From an uncultured Tropicimonas sp. (GTDB lineage Bacteria > Pseudomonadota > Alphaproteobacteria > Rhodobacterales > Rhodobacteraceae), in assembly GCA_947495685.1 (NCBI GenBank), contig CANLZY010000017.1, forward strand, positions 62,001 through 126,000: DNA of 64,000 nt. Direction: 5' to 3'. The notes under the pieces were generated by a model. It was not told the origin of the DNA. It saw nothing but the letters and a program-made list of their open reading frames with translations, and ran no database searches. Below are positions 25,089-34,978 of this stretch, piece by piece. A program made the translations under genes and the position numbers. Position 1 is the first letter of the stretch. Each line of letters opens with the position of its first letter.

Positions 25089-27433
25089 GACCGGACCCGC
25101 TGCACCGCCGCAAGGATCCGCTCGGGTGTGGCCGGAGCATCCAGCGCGGGGTAGCGCGGGCCGCAGGCGGCCACCGCGTCCGACAGCGCCAGGAACGCCG
25201 AGATGCCCAGCATGAACGGCGGTTCCCCGACCGCCTTGGAGCGATAGATCGTGTCCTCCCGGTTGGGCTGGTCCCAGAGCGAGACGTTGAACACGTCCGG
25301 GCGGTCCGAACAGGCCGGGATCTTGTAGGTCGAGGGTGCATGGGTCATCAGCCGTCCGGCCTTGTCCCAGACCAGTTCCTCGGTGGTCAGCCAGCCGGCA
25401 CCCTGAACATAGCCGCCTTCGACCTGCCCGATGTCGAGCGCCGGGTTCAGCGACGCCCCCGCGTCGTGCAGCAGGTCCGCCCGCAGGATCCGGTTTTCGC
25501 CGGTCAGCGTGTCGATCACCACCTCGGTCACCGCCGCGCCGTAGGCGAAATAGAAGAACGGGCGCCCGCGTCCGGCGATCCTGTCCCAGGAAATCCGCGG
25601 CGTGGCGTAGAACCCTGTCGCGCTGAGGCTGATGCGGGCCTGGTAGGCCATCATCGCCACCTCCTGGAACGACAGGCTTTCCGCGCCCGCCGATACCCGG
25701 CCATCGGCGAAGTGGACCGTCTGGGGGCTGGTCTGGAACCGTTCCGCCAGGAACGCCGCGAGCCGGCCGCGAATTTCGTCACAGGCCGCCTGTACCGCCA
25801 TCCCGTTGAGATCGGTCCCCGAGGAGGCCGCCGTGGCCGAGGTATTGGGGACCTTCGCCGTGTCGGTCGCGGTGATTTTCACCTGTGCGACATCGATGCC
25901 AAAGCGGCTGGCGGCGACCTGCGCGATCTTCTGGAACAGGCCCTGTCCCATCTCGGTGCCGCCGTGGTTCAGGTGCACGGAGCCGTCACTGTAGACATGC
26001 ACCAGCGCGCCGGCCTGGTTCAGGTGGGTCAAGGTGAAGGAGATGCCGAATTTGACCGGCGACAGGGCGATCCCGCGTTTCAGAACCGGGTTCGCCGCGT
26101 TCCACGCCGCAATCGCCTGACGACGGGCGGTGTAGTCGGAGCGCGCCGTCAGCTCCCGAACCAGCCCGCCGAGGACAAAATCATCGACCTCCATGTGATA
26201 CGGCGTGGTCTGTACGGATTGCCCCGTGGTCTTCGTGGCAGAATTGTCCTCGGGGGGGGGCGGGGGCGCCTCGGCGTCGGTCACGGGCGCGTCGGCATAG
26301 AAATTCCGCTGGCGGAGTGTCAGCGGATCCTGACCGACGGCATGGGCAACATGGTCCAGGACCCGTTCGATCCCCAACATGCCCTGTGGCCCGCCAAAGC
26401 CGCGATACGCGGTTGCCGATTGGGTGTTGGTGCGCAGCCGGTGCGAGGTGATCCGGGCGTTTGCCAGCAGGTAGGCATTGTCGGCATGCAACATCGCACG
26501 GTCGGCCACCGGCAGGGACAGGTCCATCGACCAGCCGCAGCGGCAGAACTGCTCGAAGGTGATGCCCTTGATGCGCCCTTCGGCGTCGGTTCCGACACGG
26601 TAGTCGATGCGGAAATCATGCCGTTTGCCGGTAACGATCATGTCGTCATCCCGGTCATACCGCATCTTGCAGGGGCGTCCGGTGGCGCGCGCGGTGACGG
26701 CGCAGGCGACGGCCAGCGCGTTGCCCTGGCTTTCCTTGCCGCCAAATCCGCCGCCCATGCGCCGGACCTCGACGCGCACGGCGTGCATCGGCAGGTTCAG
26801 CGCCTCGGCCACCTTGTGCTGGATTTCCGTCGGGTGCTGGCTGGAGGAGTGCACGTGCATGTCGCCGGCCTCCTGGGGCAGCGCCAGCGCGGCCTGGCCT
26901 TCGAGGTAGAAGTGTTCCTGTCCGCCGATCTCCATCGAGCCCTCGACGACGATCTGTGCCGTCGCGATGGCGGCATCCGGGTCGCCCTTGCAATAGACGC
27001 GGGGGCCGTCCTCGAAGCGCCAGTTGGCCTGTAGCGCGTCGTCGATGGTCAGAACCGGCGTCTGTTCGGTGTAGCTGACCCGGGCCAGCCGGGCGGCACG
27101 GCGCGCGGCGAGGTGGCTGGTGGCGGCGACCACGAACAGCGGCTGGCCGCGATAGTGGATCTCGCCCGAGCTCAGCATTTCCTCGTGAAACAGCGGGGTC
27201 GGGGAGACGTCGTTGTGGCCGGGAAGATCCGCTGCCGTGAGGACCGCGACCACGCCGGGAGCGGCACGAACCGCGTCGAGGTGCAGTTCGTCAAGGCGGC
27301 CGGCGGCGATCTGGGACAGGCCGAAGGCGAGGTGCAGGCAATCCGCCGGGACCGGGATGTCGTCGACATAGCGGGCGGTGCCGGTCACGTGCAGCTGCGC
27401 GGCATCGTGGGGCAGGGGGCGGGACACGCTCAT
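25085..27433 (-). CDS. xdhB: Xanthine dehydrogenase molybdopterin-binding subunit XdhB
   Basis: A 782-residue protein with the molybdopterin-binding blocks of the family: [38 protein letters not shown], and near the C-terminus [11 protein letters not shown], in which the glutamate is the catalytic base. It hydroxylates hypoxanthine and xanthine to urate. The length fits bacterial XdhB. 4-nt overlaps with xdhA and xdhC show co-translation. Confidence 0.96.
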   Translation of the reverse strand: MSVSRPLPHDAAQLHVTGTARYVDDIPVPADCLHLAFGLSQIAAGRLDELHLDAVRAAPGVVAVLTAADLPGHNDVSPTPLFHEEMLSSGEIHYRGQPLFVVAATSHLAARRAARLARVSYTEQTPVLTIDDALQANWRFEDGPRVYCKGDPDAAIATAQIVVEGSMEIGGQEHFYLEGQAALALPQEAGDMHVHSSSQHPTEIQHKVAEALNLPMHAVRVEVRRMGGGFGGKESQGNALAVACAVTARATGRPCKMRYDRDDDMIVTGKRHDFRIDYRVGTDAEGRIKGITFEQFCRCGWSMDLSLPVADRAMLHADNAYLLANARITSHRLRTNTQSATAYRGFGGPQGMLGIERVLDHVAHAVGQDPLTLRQRNFYADAPVTDAEAPPPPPEDNSATKTTGQSVQTTPYHMEVDDFVLGGLVRELTARSDYTARRQAIAAWNAANPVLKRGIALSPVKFGISFTLTHLNQAGALVHVYSDGSVHLNHGGTEMGQGLFQKIAQVAASRFGIDVAQVKITATDTAKVPNTSATAASSGTDLNGMAVQAACDEIRGRLAAFLAERFQTSPQTVHFADGRVSAGAESLSFQEVAMMAYQARISLSATGFYATPRISWDRIAGRGRPFFYFAYGAAVTEVVIDTLTGENRILRADLLHDAGASLNPALDIGQVEGGYVQGAGWLTTEELVWDKAGRLMTHAPSTYKIPACSDRPDVFNVSLWDQPNREDTIYRSKAVGEPPFMLGISAFLALSDAVAACGPRYPALDAPATPERILAAVQRVRS

Positions 27434-28878
27434 GGGCGCACCTCCAGCACGTTGACGGCCTGACCGGACAGCTCGGCGTGATAGCGCAACAGCATGTTGC
27501 AGGCCGCCGTCAGCCGGTAGTCGGCGGAGGCGCGCATGTCCGACAGCGGCGTGAAATCCTCGGCGAAGGCTGGCAGCGCCGCCGTGACGGTGTCGAGCGT
27601 GAAGGGGCGACCGAGGAGCGCCGCCTCCACCCGGGAGGCCCGTTTCGGGATGCCGGCCATGCCGCCGAAGGCGATCCGTGCGGTCGTGACGATGCCGTCA
27701 TCGGTGGCGATGGAAAAACAGCCAAGGACGGCGGAAATGTCCTGATCGAAGCGCTTGGTCAGCTTGTGGCAGCGCAGGTGGTCGGGCTGGCGGGGGACGG
27801 ACACGGCCTCGACGAATTCGCCGGGGGCGCGGTCCTGCTTGCCGTAGTCGAGAAAGAAGTCCTGCAAGCGCAATGTGCGGCGGCGGTCGCCATGGCGCAG
27901 GTGAAGGTCGGCCCCCAGGGCGATCAGGGCGGGAGGGCCATCGCCGATGGGCGAGCCGTTGGCGATGTTGCCGCCGATGGTGGCGGCGTTGCGGATCTGG
28001 GTCGAGGCATAGCGGCGCAGCAGTTCGGCAAAGGCCGGGTGGTGGTCGGCCATGACGGGGACAAGATCGGCCACCAGCACGCCCGCACCGATGCGGATTT
28101 TGGTGTCGGTCACCTCGAGCGACTTGAGATCGTCGCAGCGATGCAGGAAGGCCACCGGGGAGAGGTCGCGCAGCGCCTTGGTCACCCAGAGGCCGACATC
28201 GGTGGCACCGGCGACCAGCGTGGCATCGGGATGCGCGGCGTACCAGTGGGCGAGCGCGTCGGAGGAGGTGGGCAGGGCCACCTCCGCCTCCTTGCCCGCG
28301 TCGGGGCTGCGCCCCTCCGGCGTGGAGGGAGGGGGCGGTGCCGGGCGGAGGGCGGTATCGCGTGCGGAGATGTCGGGGGCGGTGCGCGGGGGCGTGTCGC
28401 GAATCCAGTCGGGGACGGGGTGATCCGCCGCGGCCTCGGCGGCGCGGATGATCGGGGCGTAGCCGGTGCAGCGGCACAGGTTTCCGGCCAGCTGGTCGTC
28501 GAAATCGGCCCGCCCGTTCAGGTGAGCGGTTGCCATCGACATCACGAATCCGGGGGTGCAGAAGCCGCACTGGCTGCCGTGGTGGTCGATCATGGCCTGC
28601 TGCACCGGGTGCAGTTCGCCGTCGGGGCCGGTCAGGCCCTCGACCGTGCGGACCGCCTTGCCGTGAAGCTGCGGCATCAGCAGGATGCAGGCGTTCAGCG
28701 AACGCGCGGTGCCGGACGGGTCCGTGACCATGACGGTGCAGGCGCCGCAGTCGCCCTCGTTGCAGCCCTCCTTGGTGCCCTTGAGGCCGCGCTCTTCGCG
28801 CAGCCAGTCGAGAAGCGTCCGTGTCGGCCCGGCCTCCACGTGCGTGGTCTCTCCGTTCAGAAGAAACGAAATATGCAT
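27430..28878 (-). CDS. xdhA: Xanthine dehydrogenase small subunit XdhA (2x[2Fe-2S] + FAD)
   Basis: A 482-residue protein. The plant-type [2Fe-2S] cluster motif is [12 protein letters not shown], the second cluster uses [14 protein letters not shown] and [11 protein letters not shown], and the FAD domain has [16 protein letters not shown] and [18 protein letters not shown]. It transfers electrons from the Mo site to NAD. A Pro-rich linker (about residues 165-200) joins the two domains. First gene of the operon; a promoter should lie in 28879-29035, where no obvious operator was recognised. Confidence 0.96.
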   Translation of the reverse strand: MHISFLLNGETTHVEAGPTRTLLDWLREERGLKGTKEGCNEGDCGACTVMVTDPSGTARSLNACILLMPQLHGKAVRTVEGLTGPDGELHPVQQAMIDHHGSQCGFCTPGFVMSMATAHLNGRADFDDQLAGNLCRCTGYAPIIRAAEAAADHPVPDWIRDTPPRTAPDISARDTALRPAPPPPSTPEGRSPDAGKEAEVALPTSSDALAHWYAAHPDATLVAGATDVGLWVTKALRDLSPVAFLHRCDDLKSLEVTDTKIRIGAGVLVADLVPVMADHHPAFAELLRRYASTQIRNAATIGGNIANGSPIGDGPPALIALGADLHLRHGDRRRTLRLQDFFLDYGKQDRAPGEFVEAVSVPRQPDHLRCHKLTKRFDQDISAVLGCFSIATDDGIVTTARIAFGGMAGIPKRASRVEAALLGRPFTLDTVTAALPAFAEDFTPLSDMRASADYRLTAACNMLLRYHAELSGQAVNVLEVRP

Positions 28879-29035
28879 CAGGTCGTCCGCCGCAGTACCC
28901 CCGACCGTTCCCTAGGCGTGCCCTCGATGCGGCGTAGAAGGCGCGCGGTCCTGTTGAACTCGGTCGAGGAAAGCGGAACCCGACGATGATTGCAAGCGAT
29001 TGGCCCGATATCTGCCTTGTGCCGCATCATCCGTC

Positions 29036-29069
29036 TAAAAAATGGGCGTGACGCGGGGGCGTCACGCCC
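29036..29069 (-). terminator. Rho-independent terminator of the VPLPA-CTERM gene
   Basis: GGGCGTGACG (29044-29053) and CGTCACGCCC (29060-29069) form a 10-bp stem; on the minus strand it is followed by ATTTTTTAG. It lies just past the stop at 29106. Confidence 0.88.
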
Positions 29070-29105
29070 TGTTGGCGGTCCATGCGGCAGAACGGGGCGT
29101 GCGCG

Positions 29106-29759
29106 TCAGGCGATGGGGCGGCGGCGTGCCCGGGCACCGATCAGCAGAAACGCGGCACCCAGCAGGGGAAGCGTTGCGGGCAACGGGACGGCCGCGAGGT
29201 CGGTGAGTTCGATGCGTGCGAGATGTCCTCCGAGGGTTGACACCCCATTGGTCGACCAGGTCGCGCCGGAATCGCCGGAAGCGAAGCTGGCGCCTGCAGC
29301 GGCAGGATCGCCATGGTACCAATACCCCTCTGCCGGGGATGACGCAGTGATTGCAGCGACCAGCCAATAGGTTGATCCGGCCGTCAGGGACACACCGGTC
29401 CAACCGGACACCGAAACGATTTCCGGGGTGAAGCCGGGGGAAGTGGTTGACCCGATCGCGGAGCCACCGATGGCCGCGCCAGGGGCGGTGCCGCCATCCG
29501 CGTAGAACGCGAATTCGAAGTCGGCGCCGCCAGTAAAACCGATACGCATCGATATGGGGACGTCGATGGAGGCCACATCGCCGCTGGCCGTGGCAGAGAA
29601 AACAAGGGCTCTGGGGGCTGTATTGGTCGTTTGCGGGCCACGGGAAGAGTTGATCGTTGCCGTCGTCAGGTTGTCCCAGGCAAGTGTCGCGGCGCCCGCC
29701 GGGAGGGCGCAGAGCGCAGCAGCGACGATGACCGAACCGGCCGTGCGGTGAAGAATCAT
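29106..29759 (-). CDS. Secreted VPLPA-CTERM sorting-domain protein (choice-of-anchor type)
   Basis: A 217-residue protein with a signal peptide (AAALCALPAGAA) and a C-terminal sorting tripartite: VPLPATLPLLGAAFLLIGA then ARARRR. This is the VPLPA-CTERM variant of PEP-CTERM, processed by an exosortase in Rhodobacterales and others. The middle, from TTATINSSRGPQ to SGDSGATW, resembles the choice-of-anchor R beta-sandwich. Expected to be surface-exposed or linked to exopolysaccharide. The exosortase is not in the window. Confidence 0.85.
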   Translation of the reverse strand: MILHRTAGSVIVAAALCALPAGAATLAWDNLTTATINSSRGPQTTNTAPRALVFSATASGDVASIDVPISMRIGFTGGADFEFAFYADGGTAPGAAIGGSAIGSTTSPGFTPEIVSVSGWTGVSLTAGSTYWLVAAITASSPAEGYWYHGDPAAAGASFASGDSGATWSTNGVSTLGGHLARIELTDLAAVPLPATLPLLGAAFLLIGARARRRPIA

Positions 29760-29963
29760 GTTAACCCTTTGCGGAAATTGCAGTTCACGGTGTCTAGCAC
29801 ACTTTCCTGCGGGAAGACGGCTTTAATGCGGCGTCGTCATTTTTTCCGGTGCCCCCGAATTCCTCAGGCAACTTGAAGAACGCGCACCTCTGGAAGCCAA
29901 AAACGTGTTATATTTCAGCATGTTTACCGAGCTGAAGGCGAAGGATCATGGGGCACCTGGAAG

Positions 29964-30300
29964 GTGCGGGTGAAGCACGTGGCTTTCGGCGCTGTTTGGA
30001 CCAGCCGGGAACGGCTGGTGGTTCATGGCTGGATGATCAGGTCTGACGGTGGCCTGCTGCTGTTTCGGGAGTTCGATGAGGTGCTGGGCCTGCATACCAT
30101 TGCGGGCGGATTGCCGAGAGACGCGCGAACCAGCCAGATCCGGCTGCATCCTCTGGTCGATTGCCGGGATATGAAGATGTGAACGACGCGGATCTTCTGG
30201 CGTTTGATCCGGTGATGCGTCCGGTGGTCGGGCTCTGGATGTCAGGGCCGTGCATGCAAGCCAGATGGGGCGGTTTCCCGCGTGGGAACGTCAGCACTGA
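29964..30300 (+). pseudogene. IS1380-family transposase relic with frameshifts
   Basis: Three frames together give IS1380-like pieces. The first, from 29964, reads GGLLLFREFDEVLGLHTIAG and ends at a TGA at 30180-30182. A second frame contains LPGYEDVNDADLLAFDPVMR (about 30160-30220), the typical GYEDxNDxxxLxxDP block. A third has AVHASQMGRF (about 30250-30280). At least two frameshifts separate them and the DDE catalytic part is missing, so the element is dead and truncated. No inverted ends were identified. It marks an old insertion between the VPLPA gene and the orphan gene. Confidence 0.72.
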
Positions 30301-30581
30301 AACCTGAGGAAAAGCGGCTTGGTCGGTCTGCGCAACTGGGTGCCGTTCAGTCCGAAAGCCGAGCGACCCCCGCCATCGGGACCAGAAAACGCGCTCAGCT
30401 TGCGCGCCAGATGCCCAGACATCGGCACATTGTGCCCAAGAGACTTGATCGGTGCGCAAAGTGGCGTCAACCTGCGAGGGACTGCCATTTTCTTGGGAAA
30501 TGTCGAATTTGACGTGTTGCCCCACGTCACACTTTTGGACCTACCGCTCCTTGGATGGTCATTTTATTAAGGAAAAACAGC

Positions 30582-31034
30582 ATGTTCAGTTTTCGTCGCA
30601 TTCCACCCGGAAACGCCGCATACCGATGTGACTTTTATCAAGCCGAGAACATAATCGGATACACCGGCAATCTGGGGAATAATCCTACGGTCTATTTCCA
30701 CAAGGATGACGAGTATGGCCACATAACCCAAGCTCACGGTGACGCCAGCAATGTCGGCCGCGAAGAAGTCGCCAACCTGGATGCAGGTTGCAGGTATTCG
30801 ATCGAAAACGTTGACGGACAGGCAAGGGAGATGTGCCAGCTGCCCAATGGCGAGTCGCTTGTGCTCCATCCGAGCCGTGGGACGTTTGTCGCGGCCGACC
30901 GCGGAAACATCGACATGATGGCGTTGCTGTTTGCATCTGTCTGGCGGCACACCGAGCTGAAACAGATGTACCACACGATACGGGACCGCCGCGCTCGTCG
31001 TGCTGCAAGGGGTGGAGCCGCCGGCGACACCTGA
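30582..31034 (+). CDS. Hypothetical protein, 150 residues
   Basis: Begins MFSFRRIPPGNAAYRCDFYQ after AAGGA at a good distance; a longer start at 30555 lacks this. No signal peptide or membrane segment, a short central region SRGTFVAADRGNIDMMALLF, and a basic Arg-rich C-terminus (RDRRARRAARGG). I do not recognise a family. It lies next to an IS relic and may be accessory DNA. Confidence 0.5.
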   Translation: MFSFRRIPPGNAAYRCDFYQAENIIGYTGNLGNNPTVYFHKDDEYGHITQAHGDASNVGREEVANLDAGCRYSIENVDGQAREMCQLPNGESLVLHPSRGTFVAADRGNIDMMALLFASVWRHTELKQMYHTIRDRRARRAARGGAAGDT

Positions 31035-31346
31035 GTTGGAAGATGACGTTGTCCGGGCCTGGGAACTCGTCGTCGGACACGCCATCAGTGGTATGACACT
31101 AGTTGCCAGATGATCCCGCCAGAGACGCCGCGTGGCGAATGGTTCTGTTCCAACGACCTTGGCAACCAGTGATTCCGCATTGATGTCGTCCCGGTTGCAC
31201 GGGCCAGCTGAGGGGCGTGGATGGGACGATCCCGGGGCGCGCAGCATCCGGAGAGTTTGATGGTCGGCCAAGGTGTTGCAGGTTATTCACCGGAAATCCG
31301 TGCGTCGGGCGTTTTCCTGCAGCGGTCCTGCCCGTAAGGTCGCGCC
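31035..31346. other. Intergenic region upstream of dnaE
   Basis: About 310 bp with no supported gene on either strand and no recognised operator; it must contain the dnaE promoter. Confidence 0.35.
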
Positions 31347-34300
31347 ATGAGCAGCACCCCACGATTCATCCACCTCCGCCTTCACACCGAATACTCGCTC
31401 CTTGAGGGCGCGATCCGGACCAAAAAACTGCCGGGCCTGTGCAAGAAAATGGGTATGCCGGCGGTTGCGGTGACCGACACCAACAACATGTTTGCCGCGC
31501 TGGAGTTTTCGGTCACGACGGCGGCGGCGGGCATCCAGCCGATCATGGGCTGCCAGATCGATCTGGAATACGAAGCGGTGATGCCGGGGCAACGGCAGAT
31601 ACCGCCCGCCGGGCTGGTTCTGCTGGGGCAGGACGAGGCCGGGTATGCCAACCTGATGAAGCTGAATTCGTGCCTGTACCTGCGCGGCGATCAGCAATTG
31701 CCGCATGTGACGGTCGAGGACCTGACGCAGCATTCGGCCGGGGTGATCTGCCTGTCGGGCGGGCCGGACGGGCCGGTGGGGCGGCTGGTGCGCGCGGGGC
31801 AGGAGCCAAAGGCGCGGGCGCTGATGGAGCAGCTGGCGGCGGCCTTTCCCGACCGGCTGTACGTGGAGCTGCAACGGCACCCCGGCGAGGACGGCGCGCC
31901 CGAGGCCGAACGGCTGACGGAGCGGTTCTTTGTCGAGACGGCCTACGAGATGGGCCTGCCGCTGGTGGCGACCAACGATGTCTATTTCCCCAAGCCGGAG
32001 TTCTACGAGGCGCATGACGCGCTGATCTGTATTGCAAGCGGGTCCTATGTCGACCAGCAGGAGGACCGGCGGCGGCTGACGCCGCAGCATTACCTGAAGA
32101 CCCCCGAGGAAATGGCCGCGCTGTTTGCCGACCTGCCGGAGGCGATCGAGAACACCGTCGAGATCGCGCGGCGCTGTGCCGTGGTCTCGGAGCTGCGGAA
32201 TCCGATCCTGCCGACATTCGCCGCGGACGAGGTGGAGGAACTGCGCCGTCAGGCCCACGCGGGGCTGGAGGCGCGGCTGGCGGTGATCCCGCATGCGGCG
32301 ACGCTGGAGGAGTACAACGCGCGGCTGGAATTCGAGCTGGGCATCATCGAGTCGATGGGGTTTCCGGGCTACTTCCTGATCGTGGCCGATTTCATCAAGT
32401 GGGCCAAGGACCACAACATCCCGGTCGGGCCGGGGCGGGGGTCGGGGGCGGGCTCGTTGGTGGCCTATGCGCTGACCATCACCAACCTTGACCCGCTGCG
32501 CTACAGCTTGCTGTTCGAACGCTTCCTGAACCCCGAACGGGTGTCGATGCCCGACTTCGACATCGACTTCTGCATGGACCGCCGCGAAGAGGTGATCCGC
32601 TATGTCCAGGACAAGTACGGCCACGACAAGGTGGGGCAGATCATCACCTTTGGGGCGCTGCTGTCCAAGGCGGCGGTGCGCGATATTGGCCGCGTGTTGC
32701 AGATGCCCTTCGGGCAGGTGGACCGGCTGTCCAAGATGATCCCGGTGGAGGGGGTGAAGCCCGTTTCCATCGAGAAGGCGTTGGCCAGCGAGGAGCGGCT
32801 GCGCGAAGAGGCGAAGAACGACGAGCAGGTCGACCGGCTGATGACCTATGGCCAGCAGGTCGAGGGGCTGTTGCGCAATGCCTCGACCCACGCGGCGGGC
32901 GTGGTGATCGGCGACCGGCCGTTGGACGAGTTGGTGCCGCTGTACCAGGATCCGCGCTCCGACATGCCGGCCACCCAGTTCAACATGAAATGGGTGGAAC
33001 AGGCCGGGTTGGTGAAGTTCGACTTTCTTGGCCTGAAGACGCTGACGGTGATCCAGAACGCGCTGGACCTGTTGAAGTTGCGCGGCGTCGAGGTCGATAT
33101 CGACCACATCGACCTGGAGGACGAGAAAACCTATGAGCTGTACGCCTCGGCCAAGACGGTCGCGGTGTTCCAGGTGGAAAGCTCGGGCATGATGGATGCG
33201 CTGCGGCGCATGAAACCCACCTGTATCGAGGATATCGTGGCGCTGGTGGCGCTCTACCGGCCCGGCCCGATGGAGAATATCCCGACCTATTGCGAGGTGA
33301 AGAACGGGCTGAAGGATCTGGAATCCGTCCATCCGCTGATCGACCACATCCTGGAGGAAACCCAGGGCATCATCGTCTATCAGGAGCAGGTGATGCAGAT
33401 TGCGCAGGTCATGGCGGGCTACAGCCTTGGCGGCGCCGACCTGCTGCGCCGCGCCATGGGCAAGAAGATCAAGGAGGCGATGGACGCCGAGCGGCCGAAA
33501 TTCGAGAAGGGCGCCGGGGAGAACGGCGTCGACAAGAAGAAGGCCAGCGAGGTGTTCGACCTGCTGGAGAAGTTCGCCAACTACGGCTTCAACAAGTCCC
33601 ACGCGGCGGCCTATGCGGTGGTCAGCTACCAGACGGCGTACCTGAAGGCGAACTACCCGGTGGAGTTCATGGCCGGGATCATGAACTGCGATATCCACCT
33701 GACCGACAAGCTGGCGGTCTATGCCGAGGAGGTGCGGCGGGGGCTGAAGATCGAGATCGTGCCGCCCTGCATCAACCGCTCCATCGAGACCTTCGGGGTG
33801 GAGGACGGCAAGATCATCTATGCGCTGGCGGCGCTGAAGAACGTCGGGGCGGATGCGATGCACCTGATCGTGCAGGGGCGGGATGGCACGGCGTTTGTGA
33901 CCCTGTTCGATTTTGCCCGCCGGGTGGACCTGAAACACGTGGGCAAGCGGGCGCTGGAAATGCTGGCGCGGGCTGGGGCGTTCGACGTGCTGGATCGCAA
34001 CCGGCAACGGGTGCTGAAATCGCTCGATGCGCTGGTGGCCTATTCGGCGGCGATCCACGAGCAGCGCAATTCCAACCAGGTGTCGCTGTTTGGCGAGGCG
34101 GGCGAGGATCTGCCCGAGCCGCGCCTGCCGGACCTTGACGACTGGTTGCCCAACGAGCGGCTGGGCGAGGAACATGCGGCGGTGGGGTTCTACCTGTCGG
34201 GCCATCCGCTGGACGACTACATGGGGATGCTGAAACGCAGGGGCATCCTGACGCTGGCGCAGGTTGCCGAAAAGGTCGAGCGGGCGCCCGCCGTGGTCAA

Positions 34301-34805
34301 GATGGCGGGGTCGGTCTCGGCCAAGCAGGAGCGCAAGTCGGCGCGCGGCAACCGGTTTGCCTTTGTGTCATTGTCGGACCCGACGGGGCTGTACGAGGTC
34401 ACGGTGTTCTCGGACACGCTGGAAAAGGCGCGCGAGCACCTGGAGCCGGGGCAGAACGTCGTGATTACCGCAGAAGCCACGATGGAGAGCGAACAGCTGA
34501 AGCTGTTGTGCAAGGGCGCGCGGCCGATCGATCAGGAAAGCGGGCCGGTGGGCGGTGGCGGTGGGTTCCGGCTGTTCATCGACAACGGTGCCGCGCTGCC
34601 GACGGTGCAGTCGATCCTGAAGCGCACCACCGAGGCGGGCCAGGTGCGGATGAAGGGGCCGATCCATGTGACGCTGCTGGACCCGGCGCTGCCCGGAGAG
34701 GTCGACATGGAGATCGGACAGCGGCTTCCGGTCAGCCCGCAGGTGCGCGGGGCCTTGAAGGCGGTGCAGGGCGTGGTGGACGTGGAAGACCTGGACGGTC
34801 GCTGA
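31347..34805 (+). CDS. dnaE: DNA polymerase III alpha subunit
   Basis: A 1152-residue C-family polymerase. The N-terminal PHP domain begins FIHLRLHTEYSLLEG. The polymerase palm holds GPGRGSGAGSLVAYAL and the catalytic PDFDIDF motif (Asp403/405/407). Helix-hairpin and OB domains follow, and QVSLFG at residues 911-916 looks like the internal beta-clamp binding motif. The size and the clamp motif indicate the replicative DnaE1 and not the mutagenic ImuC/DnaE2. Replicates the chromosome in the Pol III holoenzyme. The gene appears monocistronic. Confidence 0.97.
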   Translation: MSSTPRFIHLRLHTEYSLLEGAIRTKKLPGLCKKMGMPAVAVTDTNNMFAALEFSVTTAAAGIQPIMGCQIDLEYEAVMPGQRQIPPAGLVLLGQDEAGYANLMKLNSCLYLRGDQQLPHVTVEDLTQHSAGVICLSGGPDGPVGRLVRAGQEPKARALMEQLAAAFPDRLYVELQRHPGEDGAPEAERLTERFFVETAYEMGLPLVATNDVYFPKPEFYEAHDALICIASGSYVDQQEDRRRLTPQHYLKTPEEMAALFADLPEAIENTVEIARRCAVVSELRNPILPTFAADEVEELRRQAHAGLEARLAVIPHAATLEEYNARLEFELGIIESMGFPGYFLIVADFIKWAKDHNIPVGPGRGSGAGSLVAYALTITNLDPLRYSLLFERFLNPERVSMPDFDIDFCMDRREEVIRYVQDKYGHDKVGQIITFGALLSKAAVRDIGRVLQMPFGQVDRLSKMIPVEGVKPVSIEKALASEERLREEAKNDEQVDRLMTYGQQVEGLLRNASTHAAGVVIGDRPLDELVPLYQDPRSDMPATQFNMKWVEQAGLVKFDFLGLKTLTVIQNALDLLKLRGVEVDIDHIDLEDEKTYELYASAKTVAVFQVESSGMMDALRRMKPTCIEDIVALVALYRPGPMENIPTYCEVKNGLKDLESVHPLIDHILEETQGIIVYQEQVMQIAQVMAGYSLGGADLLRRAMGKKIKEAMDAERPKFEKGAGENGVDKKKASEVFDLLEKFANYGFNKSHAAAYAVVSYQTAYLKANYPVEFMAGIMNCDIHLTDKLAVYAEEVRRGLKIEIVPPCINRSIETFGVEDGKIIYALAALKNVGADAMHLIVQGRDGTAFVTLFDFARRVDLKHVGKRALEMLARAGAFDVLDRNRQRVLKSLDALVAYSAAIHEQRNSNQVSLFGEAGEDLPEPRLPDLDDWLPNERLGEEHAAVGFYLSGHPLDDYMGMLKRRGILTLAQVAEKVERAPAVVKMAGSVSAKQERKSARGNRFAFVSLSDPTGLYEVTVFSDTLEKAREHLEPGQNVVITAEATMESEQLKLLCKGARPIDQESGPVGGGGGFRLFIDNGAALPTVQSILKRTTEAGQVRMKGPIHVTLLDPALPGEVDMEIGQRLPVSPQVRGALKAVQGVVDVEDLDGR

Positions 34806-34978
34806 GCCAGTGTCCGGAGCAGGGTGACTCCGGGCGTTGGCGGCCCGGGTCGAGACATCCTGCGCTGGACGGCCAGCGGGGGTTTTGCTTTGATGCCCGG
34901 GGCGGATGACAAGAACCGCCTTGATTGGCGTGGCCGCTCCTGCCGGGGCGCCACAGTATTTGTCGAAAGGATTGATGT

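Noticed and set aside
31287-34205. 972-codon minus-strand open frame opposite dnaE
   Set aside because: It mirrors the high-GC codon pattern of dnaE, has no ribosome-binding site and is rich in His/Arg/Gln as expected for an antisense shadow.
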